A stretch of 64,000 nucleotides of DNA. It comes from Bettongia penicillata ogilbyi (lineage: Eukaryota; Chordata; Mammalia; Diprotodontia; Potoroidae). Shown here piece after piece: positions 44,563 through 54,000 of the stretch. The first letter of the stretch is position 1, and every line of letters begins with the position of its first letter. The stretch covers positions 9,124,825-9,188,824 of the forward strand of contig JAJHZJ010000311.1 of NCBI GenBank assembly GCA_023548195.1. The letters are read 5' to 3'. Made by a program: the position numbers and the translations under genes. The notes beneath the pieces are model-generated. The model was not told the DNA's origin, ran no database searches, and was given only the letters and a program-made list of their open reading frames with translations.

Positions 44563-45073
44563 TGTTGGTGGAGTTGTGAACCAGTCGAACCATTCTGGAG
44601 AACAATTTGGAACTATATCCCAAAGTCTATAAAACTGTACATACCCTTTAGCCCAGCAATACCAGTACTAGGTCCATATCCCAAAGAGAATAGAAAGAAA
44701 TGGAGAATAAACTTTGTGTGCAAAAGTTATTTATAGTAATTGTTTTTGTGGTGTCAAAGATTAGAAATTGAAAGGATGCCTAGCAGTTGGGAAATGACTG
44801 AATAATTTTTGTTATATCATTGTGATAGAATATTATTGTGCTATAAGAAATAACAAGCAGGATGGTTTCAGAAAAATCTGAGAATACTTATATGAACTCA
44901 TGCAAAATGAAGAAAGTAGAACCAGTAGATAATCCTAAACAGTAACAGTAATAATGTAAACATGATCCATTGGGAAAACTTAGCTACTCTGATGGAGACA
45001 ATGGTCCAAGACAATCCCAAAGGACCCATGATAAAAAATGCTATCCATCTCCAGAAAGAACTGATAAACTTTT
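44562..45073 (+). mobile_element. L1 ORF2 C-terminus and 3' UTR, up to the HAL1-type insertion
   Basis: 'gttggtggagttgtgaacca', 'ttctggagaacaatttggaa' and 'cccagcaataccagtactag' encode 'CWWSCEPVEPFWRTIWNY' and 'FSPAIPVLGPYPKE', the L1 ORF2 C-terminus. The 3' UTR follows ('gactgaataatttttgttat', 'gtaacagtaataatgtaaac', 'tccagaaagaactgataaac'). The open frame 44488-44736 (82 residues) joins SINE-derived residues 1-24 to this L1 part. It is a chance chimera. The UTR is split at 45073 and resumes at 48004. Confidence 0.85.
45061..45073. repeat. Left target-site duplication of the HAL1-type element
   Basis: CTGATAAACTTTT, identical to 48004-48016. The T-rich continuation on its right is the poly(A) tail of the minus-strand element. 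Confidence 0.9.
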
Positions 45074-45129
45074 TTTTTTATTTAACTTTTTACATTCATT
45101 TTCACAAATTTTTGGGTTCCAAATTTTCT

Positions 45130-45163
45130 CCCCTTTTATCCCCTCCCCACACCCCAATACCCC
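45130..45163 (-). promoter_or_regulatory. G-quadruplex motif in the HAL1-type 3' end
   Basis: The plus strand has five C4 runs (45130-45133, 45140-45143, 45145-45148, 45152-45155, 45160-45163). The sense (minus) strand therefore has five G4 runs, the last four with loops of 1-4 bases. G-rich quadruplex-forming tracts are a known conserved trait of mammalian L1 3' UTRs. Confidence 0.75.
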
Positions 45164-45351
45164 AAGCAATCTAATTTTCCCTATCTCCAATCTGCCCTCT
45201 CTTCTGTCATCCCTCCCTTCTCTTGTCTCCATCTTCTCTTTTCTCCTGTAGGGCCAGATGACTTTCTATTCCTCCTTAACTGTATGTCTTCTTTCCTAGT
45301 TGCAACAACAATACTAAACAGTTGTTCCTAAAACTTTGAGTTCCAAATTCT

Positions 45352-45379
45352 CCCCATCCCTCCCTCCCCACCCATTCCC
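45352..45379 (-). promoter_or_regulatory. Second G-quadruplex motif in the HAL1-type 3' end
   Basis: The sense strand reads GGGTGGGGAGGGAGGGATGG within a longer purine run, giving four or more G3 runs with very short loops. Confidence 0.7.
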
Positions 45380-46085
45380 TTTGGGACAGCAGGCAATTCA
45401 TTATAGGCCATATCTGTGTAATTTTGCAAATGACCTCCCTGATAGTCGTGTTGTGTAAGACTAACTGGATTACCATCCCTCCTAACCTGCCCCTCATTGT
45501 TTCTCTTCTGTCTTTTGATCCTGTCCCTCCCCAAGTGTTGACTTCAAATTGCTCCCTCCTCCCTTTGCCCTCCCTTCCATCATCCCCCCCCTTGCAATAT
45601 CTCCTTCTCCCCCACTTTCTTATACTGTAAGATAGGTTTTCATACCAAAATGAGTGTGCATTTCACTCCTTCGTTTAGTCATATGTGATGAGGGTGAACT
45701 TCTTGTTTTTTTTTTTTCTCAGCTCTCCTCTTTTTCCCTCCACTAAGAAAAACTCCTACCTGCCTCTTAAATGACATATAGTTACCCCCTTCCATTTCCC
45801 CCTCTTTCCTCCCACTACATTTCTCTCTCACCATTTACCTTAATTTCTTTTAAGGTATGGTCCCATCCCATTCAGTTCAACCTGTGCTCTCTATCTCTGT
45901 ATGTGTGTGCATGTGTGTATGTGTGTGCTTGCGTGTACATGTGTATGTGTGGTCCTACCAACTACCCAGATACTGAAAAGGTTTAAGAGTTAGAAATATT
46001 GTCTTTCCCTGTATGAATGTAAACAGTTCACTTCTGGTAAGTCCCTTAAGACTTCTCTTTGCTGTTTCCTTTTTCATGCTTCTTC

Positions 46086-47177
46086 TCATTCTTGCGTTTG
46101 AAAGTCAAATTTTCTTTTCAGCTCTGGTCTTTTCATTAAGAATGATTGAAAGTCCTCTGTTTCATTGAAAGACCCTTGAAGTACTATACTCAGTTTAGCT
46201 GGGTAGGTGATTCTTGGTTTGAGTCCTAGTTCCTTTGCCTTCTGGAATATCCTATTCCACGCCCTTCGATCCCTTAATGTAGAAGCTGCTAGATCTTGAG
46301 TTATCCTGATTGTATTTCCACAGTACTGGAATTGTTTCTTTCTAGCGGCTTGCAAGATTTTTTCCCTGAGCTGGGAGTTCTGGAATTTGGCCACAATGTT
46401 CCTAGGAGTTTCTCTTTTTGGAACTCTCTCAGGTGGTGATCGATGGATTCCTTCAATACTTATTTTGCCCTCTGGTTCTAGAATGTCAGGGCAGTTTTCC
46501 TTGATAATTTCATGGAAGATGATGTCTAGGCTCTTTTTTTGATTATGAGTTTCAGGTAGTCGCATAATTTTTAAATTGTCTCTCCTGGATCTATTTTCCA
46601 GGTCAGTTGTTTTTCCCATGAGATATTTCACATTCTCTTCCATTTTTTCGTTCTTTTGGTTTTGTTTGGTGATTTCTTGGTTTCTCGTAAAGTCATTAGA
46701 CTCCATCTGTTCCATTCTAATTTTGAGAGAACTATTAAATTCAGTGAGCTTTTGAGCCTCTTTTTCCATTTGGCTCATTCTGCTTTTGAAAGCATTCTTC
46801 TCCTCATTGGCTTTTTGAACCTCTTTTGCCAATTGAGTCAGCCTATTTTTCAAGGTGTTAATTTCCTCAGCATTTTTTTGGGTCTCCTTTACCAAGGTAT
46901 TGACCCGTTTTTCATACTTTTCTTGCATCTCTGTCATTTCTCTTCCCAGTTTTTCCTCCACCTGTCTAACTTGCTTTTCAAAATCCTTTTTGAGCTCTTC
47001 CAAGGCCTGAGCCTACCCGCCACCCCCCTGGGGTGTCTGGGGTACTGAGGCCCCGCCCTCCTCGTCTTTCCCTGATGGCAAGAATACGTCCTCGTCATCA
47101 GATCCGAAGGTCAGGATCATTTGTATTTGTTGGAAAAAACTCTCTATAGTCTTATTTTTCTTCCCTTTTCTAGGCAT
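46086..47177 (-). pseudogene. HAL1-type ORF1 (L1 ORF1p homologue) with one amber codon
   Basis: ORF1p is the trimeric RNA-binding chaperone of the L1 ribonucleoprotein. The ATG at 47177 opens MPRKGKKNKTIESFF. The frame runs 363 codons to TGA at 46086-46088 with a single in-frame TAG at codon 55 (47015-47013). After the stop, 308 codons are open. Codons of about 59-200 form heptad coiled coil (for example EEKLGREMTEMQEKYEKR). An RRM follows ('NLKIMRLPE', 'PRNIVAKF', 'LREKILQAARKKQF'), then a C-terminal domain with 'ITQDLAASTLRDRRAWNRIF' and 'YPAKLS', closely matching the human ORF1p order. Length fits L1 ORF1p (338 in human) plus an extended N-terminus. I call it a pseudogene because of the amber. 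It could be a polymorphism or sequencing error, or translation could start at an internal codon. Confidence 0.9.
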
Positions 47178-47320
47178 TTTCCCAGCCAGTTACCTGACTT
47201 CTGAGATTCCTTTCCAACCCCGCCTGGATCCGCCCAGCTAGTGCTTGGCCTCTGAGATTCAAATGTGCTTTCCACGGCAAGCTTTAGTTCTGGCCCTGGG
47301 GTGGAGGCAGGGCCACCTCC

Positions 47321-47545
47321 CAGGCTCAGTTCCCTCAGGGGCTTTATGCAGACTTTCAGAAATGGAGCGGGTGGAGGCGGGGTGGGGGGCCCGCCTGCCA
47401 GGCTCAGTTCCCTCAGGGGCTTTATGCAGAGGCCTTCAGTAATAGAGCGGGGTGGGGGCAGGGTCGTCTCCCAGGCTCAGCCCCCTCAGGCCGTTCATGC
47501 AGATACCTTCTGTAACGAAGATCCTGCCTGCTGCTGGGGGATTCC
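47321..47545 (-). repeat. Tandem ~75-bp monomers in the 5' UTR
   Basis: Unit starts on the plus strand at 47321, 47399 and 47472 (spacings 78 and 73), each beginning 'caggctcag' and continuing '(t/c)ccctcaggg/cc', 'catgcaga' or 'ttatgcaga' and a GGGGTGG run. A partial unit precedes 47321. Confidence 0.85.
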
Positions 47546-47988
47546 TGAGTCCCGGGCCGCTGCCGCCTCAGCCGCCGCCCACACCTCTGCTTCCGCCGCT
47601 TCCTGCCCCCGTCTCTGCCGCTGCCGCTTCCTCCCGAGGGGGCCCGAGTCACGGAGACGCTCTGCTCCCCTCCTCTAGCCCAGTCTTCTTTCTCACTGCC
47701 CTGTAGCTTCTGTGGGCAGAGGGACTTTCCCAGCTGCCGTAGCTTCCGTCCCTGAAGCCTGCTCGGGTCAGCTTCTCTGGGGCCGCGGCCAGGGCAGCGC
47801 TGGGGTGGGGTCCGCTTTCCGGGGCGCGACGGACCCTGGGGACGGCTCTTCAGGGCTCTCTGGCACGGAAATCTCTTCCACTCCGTTTCTGCACACCTTG
47901 TATTGACCCAGAAGTTATGGGGGTCTCTTTTTACATTAATTCTATGGGCTTTGGTTTCAGAGCTCGTAAATGTGTGTCCTTCTACTCC

Positions 47989-48003
47989 ACCATCTTGGCT
48001 CCT
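47989..48003 (-). promoter_or_regulatory. YY1-like site at the L1-type 5' terminus
   Basis: The sense strand starts AGGAGCCAAGATGGTGG. In human L1 the equivalent AGCCAAGATGGCCG binds YY1 and fixes the transcription start. The same core survives at the 5' end of the 50.2-52.7 kb element, but is degraded in the 61-63.8 kb one. Confidence 0.7.
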
Positions 48004-48330
48004 CTGATAAACTTTTAATGCAAATTCAAGAATAATGTTTTTTTTTTAGTTAGGGAAATAATTTGAAACTCAATTTTTGTAAATGAGTACAATTTTTACA
48101 TGTAATTTAAAAATACTTATTGAAATTATAAAAATATTATAACTGGGTCTATACCTCAAAGAATGTGGCAAAAGGCCCACATGTACAAAAAATAAAATAT
48201 ATTAAAAAACGCTCTTGGATTTTTGCTTGACTACACATATTTGCTACAAGAGTATTGTTTTGTTTTGTTTATCCAATGGAGATAAGGAAGTAGAAGAGAG
48301 AGAAATAGAATTTTTCATTGTAAAGATAGA
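48004..48330 (+). mobile_element. L1 3' UTR remainder and an adjoining L1 tail
   Basis: 48004-48016 is the right target duplication, after which the L1 3' UTR split at 45073 continues ('ttaatgcaaattcaagaata', 'aaactcaatttttgtaaatg') to about 48140. From there 'tgggtctatacctcaaagaa' and 'gcccacatgtacaaaaaata' (ORF2 end), then 'gcttgactacacatatttgc' and 'tatccaatggagataagg', belong to a second, internally deleted L1 tail. Confidence 0.75.
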
Positions 48331-48589
48331 TAAGTAACAGAACTGGGATTTGAATCCATTTCCTCTGTCATCCTCTCCAATCCCCCCTCCCCCTCACCCC
48401 TGTTAAATGATAGGTAAGCTTTTTTCTTTTTATTTCATGCAGTATGTCCATAGCTTGGGGGATGGTGTTTTTTTAATCTGCCAATGACAGACTAGTTCTG
48501 GGACCACTGAAAGTTTTCCTCTTTCCTCTTTTCCAAGATAATGGGCAAAGTAAATGAGTAAATTCTGCATAGAAACACAGTTAAAATTT

Positions 48590-48780
48590 TAGAAGAGACC
48601 TTAAACTTATATTGCTGTATAACCCAATCCCCTCATTTTCATATTAGAAAAATGAGGCACAAATTAAACGAATTATCTAAAGTCCAAAAAGTAGCAAATT
48701 TCAGGAACAAGATCTGAGCCTAAGTCTTCTAACTGTAAGACTAGCATCCTTTCCACTTCACCACACTTTGTCATCATGGG
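48590..48780 (-). repeat. MIR3-type SINE, minus orientation
   Basis: 'tagaagagaccttaaactta', 'aatcccctcattttcatatt', 'agaaaaatgaggcacaaatt', 'atctgagcctaagtcttcta' and 'ctttccacttcaccacactt'. Confidence 0.7.
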
Positions 48781-49605
48781 GCAAGTTATGCCAATGCAGT
48801 AAAAGGTTTACCAGGAGAACAAAAAACTCTGAACACAGAATTACTGATGGACTGGATGTCCATCATTTCTGTTTTATGAGGTCCAGTCATCCTTAGAAGA
48901 GGCTTATCCCTAGTGGACTGGCCACAGTTACTGATGAAAACCATCTGCTAAGCCATGAATGGGTTGAGATTTTAACTGTTGAAGTTTGTATTCTCACCGA
49001 TAAAAATCACAGACTTCCTGAAGTAGGGAAGCACACACAGAGCACTTTTTAATTTCATTTTAAGATAAACACTTATTTTGATTTATTATTTTTATGAAAA
49101 TTAGGCTATTTATATAAGTACAGGTTCATATAAAATCAGGTACTTAATTTATTTTTTTAAAGTGCCTCCCATTTAACCTCCTGAAGAAAATAACATTTTT
49201 TCTATGAAATTTATTGCAGTCCTTAAAAAAAACAAAACAACATAAAACATAAAATCACATAGCTTGCCCTAAGAAATCAGTCTGTTTTGTTGAATTAAAT
49301 ATGCGTATATATTTCTCAGCTATGGTTTGATATTTAAAGCAGCTTTGAATATTAATGCTATCGGGCAATATAGAAGAGGTATGTAGTGAAACCGGACTAT
49401 AAGAACTAAGTGAAATTAAGTAGGAACTCAGCACATTTGTAAAGGATTATGCCTGTTCTCTGGCTCCTCTTGTCTGTCTGGGAATCATCATCATTTGTCA
49501 GATGGTTTTCAAGCTTTGTGCACATAAAGAAAGGGGCGAAGAGCTCACCTTGGATAGGAGCATGGAGAAACTCTAGGAATTCCCTATAGTAACAAGTTAT
49601 TCTTA
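48781..49605. other. No recognised gene; unassigned DNA
   Basis: No family recognised. A/T-rich at 49060-49260. Confidence 0.4.
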
Positions 49606-49611
49606 TTAACT

Positions 49612-49850
49612 AGGAGCAGAATTCACTAAGTCATGAAGATCTAAGTTCAAATCCAGGCTAAGTTATTTACACATTGTGTGACTCTGCCCAAGTCATTTAA
49701 CCCTTGTTGTTTTGTTTACCTCAGTTTCTTCATTTGTAAAATCAGGATAATAGTAGTAACTACCTCGCAGGGTTATTGTGAGGACTGAATGAGATAATAG
49801 TTGCAAGCTCAGTACAGTGCCTGGAATAGAGTAGGCATTATATAAAAATT
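49612..49850 (+). repeat. MIR/THER1-type SINE, near full length, plus orientation
   Basis: 'aagttcaaatccaggctaag', 'gtgtgactctgcccaagtca', 'cctcagtttcttcatttgta', 'tacctcgcagggttattgtg', 'cagtgcctggaatagagtag'. It passes into a CT-rich tract to about 49970. Confidence 0.85.
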
Positions 49851-50924
49851 CTTCTCTTCTCTTCCTTCCCTTCACCCCCTTCTCTCTTCTCTTTATGCTC
49901 CTCCTCTTCTATCTCCCCCTTTTCTTCCTCTTCTTTTTCTTTTTCCTTCTTATTTTTATCATCCTCTTTCTTAGAGTTTAAAAAGCAAAGGACCCTGAAG
50001 TCCATGATATATATATATATACATATATATTCATATTGGCTATAGATTCATGTAAAGAAATACATACTTAAGGGCCCAACTGACTGATAATTGTGGGAGG
50101 AGCCACTGAAAACTCTTTTGATTGAATAGAATTTTTGTAGTTTTGCTGCAATATTTCTTTATGTCTGTGTGAGAGTATGTATGTATGTATATATGTATAT
50201 GTGTGTATAACATTTATTTATTTTCAGTTTTCAACATTCACTTCCACAAGATTTTGTATTCCAAATTTCCTCCCCATCTCTCCCAACCCAGGACAGAGTA
50301 CACCCTAATCACTCTTTCTCCTAATCTGTTCCACCCTCCTATCACTACCCCTTTCTCTCCTCCCTCTCCCCTCTAATTTCCTGTGGGGCAAAACAGATTT
50401 CTATACCCCATTGTTTGTACAACTTATTGCCCAGTTGCATGCAAAAACAGTTTTTAACATTCATTTCTAAAGCTTTGAGTTCCACCTTCTCTCCTTTTCT
50501 CTCTCCATACCCACCCTGTCCTACCCTCCATTTATTCTATACTGTCCCTTGACCTGTCTACCCAAAGTAGTGTTTGTTTCTGATTCCCCTTCCCCAATCT
50601 GCTACCCTTTCTATTATCCTCCCTCTCCTATCCCCTTCATTACTGCTTTGTTGCAAGGTAAGATAGATTTCCATATCCAGCTGAGTTTGTGTTATGCCCT
50701 CCTGAAGCCAAGTCTGATGGGAATAAGACTCACTTATTCCCTCTCACTGCCTCCACCTTCCCCTCCATTGCAAAAGCTCTTTCTTGCCTCTTTTATGTGA
50801 GTTGATTTACTACATTCTATCTCTCCCTTTCTCTTTCTCCTAATACATTCCTCTCAGCAGTTAATTTGATTTTTTAGATATCATCCCTTCATATTCAGCT
50901 CACCCTGTGCCCTCTATCTATATA

Positions 50925-50988
50925 TGCGTGTATGTATGTGTGTATGTATATATGTATTATGCTTGTATATGTGTATATATGTATGCAT

Positions 50989-51020
<32 letters not shown>

Positions 51021-51022
51021 TC
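50925..51022. repeat. TATG/CA simple repeat inside the HAL1-type 3' region
   Basis: Alternating 'gtatgtatgtgtgtatgta' then 'acacacacacacacacaca'. All three minus-strand HAL1-type elements carry a TG/TA tract near this position. Confidence 0.85.
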
Positions 51023-51149
51023 TCCTCTAACTACTTTAATATGGAGAGGAGTCTCATGAGTTACAAATGTCATCTTTCCATGTGGGAATGTTAACAGTTC
51101 TAATTTAAGGAGTCCCTTATGTTTCTTTTCTAGCTTACCTTTTCATACT

Positions 51150-52275
51150 TCTCTTGATTCTTGTATTTGAAAGTCAAATTTTCTATTCAGCTCTGGTCTT
51201 TTCAATAGGAATGCATGGAAGCCCTCTATTTCATTGCAATTCCATTTTTTTTACTGAAGCACTACACTCAGTTTTGCTGGGTAGGTGATTCTTGGTTTTT
51301 ATCTTACTTTCTTTGACTTCTGGAATATCATATTCCAAGCCCTCCAATCCCTTAGTGTAGAAGCTGTTGAATCCTGCATTATTCTGATTGTGTTTCCACA
51401 ATACCTGCATTCTTTCTTTCTAGATGCTTATAATATTTTCTCCTTGACTTGGGAACTCTGGAATGTGGCTACAATATTCCTAGGAGTTTTTTTGGGGGAT
51501 CTCTTTCAGGAGGTGATCAGTGAATTCTTTCTACTTCTATTTTACCCTCTGCATCTAGAGTATCAGGGAAGTTTTCCTTTGTAATTTCTTGAAAGATGAT
51601 GCCCAAGCTCTTTTATTTAATCATGGTTTTCAGGTAGACAAATAATCTTTCAATTATCTCTTCTGAATTTATTTTCCAGGTCAGTTATTTTTCCAAAAAA
51701 GTATTTCACATTGTCTTCTATTTTTTTTAATGGTTTTGGTTTTGTTTTATAATTTCTTGATTTCTCATAAAGTCATTAACTTCCATTTGCTCCATTCTAA
51801 ATTTAAAGGAATTGGTTTTTTTCAGTGAGCTTTTAGACCTCTTTTTTTCCATTTGGCCAGTTTTACATTTGAAGGCCTTCTTCTCATTGGCTTTTTGGAC
51901 CTCTTTTGCCATTTGCATTAGTCTATTTTTAAAGTTGTTATTTTCTTCAGCATTTTTGGGTCTCCTTTAGCAAAGCTCGTTTTTCAGTATTTTCTTACAT
52001 TGTTCTCATTTCTCTTCCCAATTTTTCCTCTACTTCTCTTACTTGATTTTCAAAACTGTTTTTGAACTCCTCTATGACCTGAGACCATTTCATATTTTTC
52101 ATGGAGGCTTTGGATATAGGAGTCTTGGACTTGCTGTCTTACTCTGGTTGTATGCTTTCCTCTTCCTCCAGTTGTATGCTTTGATCTTCCTCATAACCAA
52201 GGACATGAAAAATACCTTTTCTCCAAGAAAGTAACCTTCTATGGTCTTATTTTTTTCCTTGTTTAATCTTTTTCC
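51150..52275 (-). pseudogene. HAL1-type ORF1 pseudogene
   Basis: A minus-strand open piece at 51727-51918 encodes 'MAKEVQKANEKKAFK' and 'FRMEQMEVNDFMRNQEIIKQ', the coiled-coil part of ORF1p, matching the same region at 46.7 kb. Downstream pieces keep the RRM and C-terminal order at DNA level (for example 'cattccaagccctccaatcc' near 51330). Start codon lost; multiple shifts and stops. Confidence 0.8.
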
Positions 52276-52662
52276 CAGCCAACCTGACTTTTGAGGTCTT
52301 TGTTAAGTGGAGGGTGTACTGTCTCAAGTTTCAAGTGTTTTGTGCAGGTATTTTCAGAGATATCTCTGGGACCTATAAATTCTCTGTTTCTCCAAAGTGA
52401 TATGATCAAAGAAAAGGTGTTTACCCTTATCCTAGCTGGTACTCTGGTCTATGAGCAACCACAAGCATTCCTTTCTGCCCTGGAAATGGAATTAGGATTC
52501 CCTCTCCACTGTCACAACAAGTTCTACCTCACTAGCCCTCCTCCTTGCCCCATGACCACCACCCAGGACTGCCACATCATTTTTACAGTTACTTTGAGAT
52601 GTTTGCATGAAAAGTTCAAGCAGGTCCCTGATTCTATGCCACCATCTTGGCTCCACCCCCTG

Positions 52663-53095
52663 CTACAGTATTTCTTAATCTTTTTTTCCCCTCATGACAT
52701 AACAATCTTCTAAGTAAGGGATTATAATGCATATTTCATTTGACAAGATTACTAGAGAGTTGGGAAACTCCCATATGCATAGTTTCCTAGAATAGTGGCA
52801 TCCATTATATTAATTTCTTTCTCAGTTCAAGGTCTGATATTTTGAAAATTAGTATGTATAATAGGCAAGTTTTGTTTATTTCTTTAAATACTACATTCAT
52901 TTTGTAATTAATAAAATGTAGAAACATTATGAAGCTGATTTTATTTTTTTATTGGACTTTGGAACAGAATTTTGAGCAGGTTTTCATTTACAAAATGAAA
53001 AGTTTGGACTAGTGGATCTCTGAGGTCTCTTCTGTTCTAAATGTATGATGCAGTGAATTTAAGCCTCTGATGGGTAATTTGCTTTCTTTAAAGAC
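52663..53095. other. Unassigned DNA, possible hAT remnant at its start
   Basis: 'cagtatttcttaatcttttt' at 52668 resembles the CAGGGGTTCTTAACC end of a Charlie-type element. No second end seen. No gene. Confidence 0.3.
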
Positions 53096-53099
53096 CGGG

Positions 53100-53255
53100 T
53101 TGTGTGTGAGACTGACTCTGATTCTTGACAGACCAATCAGGGAGATAGAAAAGTCAAATCATCTCTCTAAGCCTTGGATTTCTCAACTCTGGAATGAAGC
53201 TAACTGATGAACTAAATTATTTCTAAGATTCTTTCTCCTTTAAACTTTCTATTAT
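53100..53255 (+). repeat. MIR-type SINE fragment, plus orientation
   Basis: 'aaagtcaaatcatctctcta', 'agccttggatttctcaactc', 'tggaatgaagctaactgatg' follow the MIR core in decayed form. Confidence 0.5.
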
Positions 53256-53764
53256 ACTGCAAGTGAGCACAGGCTTGAATTAAACTTTACCCTGAAATAG
53301 AAACTCATTCTAATTATTCTCAGCTTCTACTTTTCTCCTTCATCTAAGTCAATTTTTGCTACTGAATCTGTTTATGAATGTGAGTCAAGAGAATGGACCA
53401 TTCTGAATTCTCTTCAAGAACTTCCCAGGATAATGCAAAATTCTCTATTCCTTTTATCAAAGGAGGTTGGATAAATGCTATGAAGATAGCATTAATATTT
53501 TTTTTGATACTTGTAAGCACAGAAACATGGCAGGAAAGAAAGAAAGGATATATGTTAACTGAAATGGAAACAAAGTTTCCCAGTTGTTGAAATATGTAAA
53601 TCAGTTAGAGGTTTCAGATTCATAACCTGTATCACTAGTATTAATCAAATATCAGTGTTTCTCCATAGACCATGATTTAGCTATGCATATACATGACAAA
53701 TGAAAGTGAAGAAATATGACAATTCTCCAGATGTGTTGTGTCACATTATATTTTAAAACCACAG

Positions 53765-54000
53765 CAATGATAGCTAATATTTTATAGAACTTTAAGTTTA
53801 TAAAATATTTATTTATAATATTTAATTTTATCCTTATACAACCCTGGGAGGGGGCTGTTATTTAACATTTCACAGATGAGGAAACTGAGGGACATAAAAT
53901 GTCTTGACTTTAGTCACACTGAAAAGTTAGCTCTTTAATGTCAAGTCTTCTGACTCTAGACCCAGTATTCTTAGTACGCCATACCATCTTCACACATTGG
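53765..54000 (-). repeat. MIR/THER1-type SINE, minus orientation
   Basis: 'tgatagctaatattttatag', 'ccttatacaaccctgggagg', 'cacagatgaggaaactgagg' and 'caagtcttctgactctagac'. Confidence 0.75.

Larger units (their letters stand above)
45074..48003 (-). mobile_element. ORF1-only half-L1 (HAL1-type) retroposon, structurally complete
   Basis: Minus-strand order: L1-type 5' end AGGAGCCAAGATGG (48003), CpG-rich 5' UTR of 826 bp with tandem monomers, ORF1 (47177-46086), 1,012-bp purine-rich 3' region with G-runs, and an A-tail at 45074. Nothing of ORF2 (no endonuclease, reverse transcriptase or cysteine end) lies between ORF1 and the 3' region. It is flanked by a perfect 13-bp duplication, and the duplicated site reads TTTT/AA, the L1 endonuclease consensus on the priming strand. 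HAL1 elements are known in mammals and marsupials and need L1 ORF2p in trans. The identical duplication and retained CpGs make this the youngest large insertion in the window. Confidence 0.9.
47178..48003 (-). promoter_or_regulatory. CpG-rich 5' UTR/promoter of the HAL1-type element
   Basis: The only strongly GC- and CpG-rich stretch in the window (densest 47240-47900), ending at the L1 5' terminus. L1-type 5' UTRs hold internal pol II promoters. Here a YY1-like CAAGATGG lies at the extreme 5' end and about three tandem 75-bp monomers at 47321-47545. Six open frames in this block (for example 47265-47678) are CpG-rich artefacts. It is not a host gene's CpG island, because its edges coincide with the retroposon. 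Confidence 0.8.
50205..52662 (-). mobile_element. Older ORF1-only half-L1 (HAL1-type) element
   Basis: Same minus-strand plan as the 45-48 kb element. The 5' end is at about 52662 (plus strand 'gccaccatcttggctccacc'), followed by a 5' UTR, a decayed ORF1 (about 52275-51150) and a purine-rich 3' region of about 0.95 kb with an end at 'acatttatttattttcag' (50205). ORF2 is absent. The ORF1 start region has lost its ATG (the codon reads AAG). CpGs are mostly gone and frameshifts are frequent, so it is older. No clear target duplication was found. Confidence 0.8.

Noticed and set aside
47321..47545. Regularly spaced repeats considered as a CRISPR-like array
   Set aside because: The units are contiguous 73-78-bp tandem monomers without unique spacers, inside a mammalian retroposon.
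47240..47910. CpG-rich block with several 64-137-residue open frames, resembling a CpG-island promoter and first exon of a host gene
   Set aside because: Its limits coincide with the half-L1 5' UTR. It ends at the L1-type 5' terminus and target duplication, and the frames overlap on both strands as expected for GC-rich DNA.
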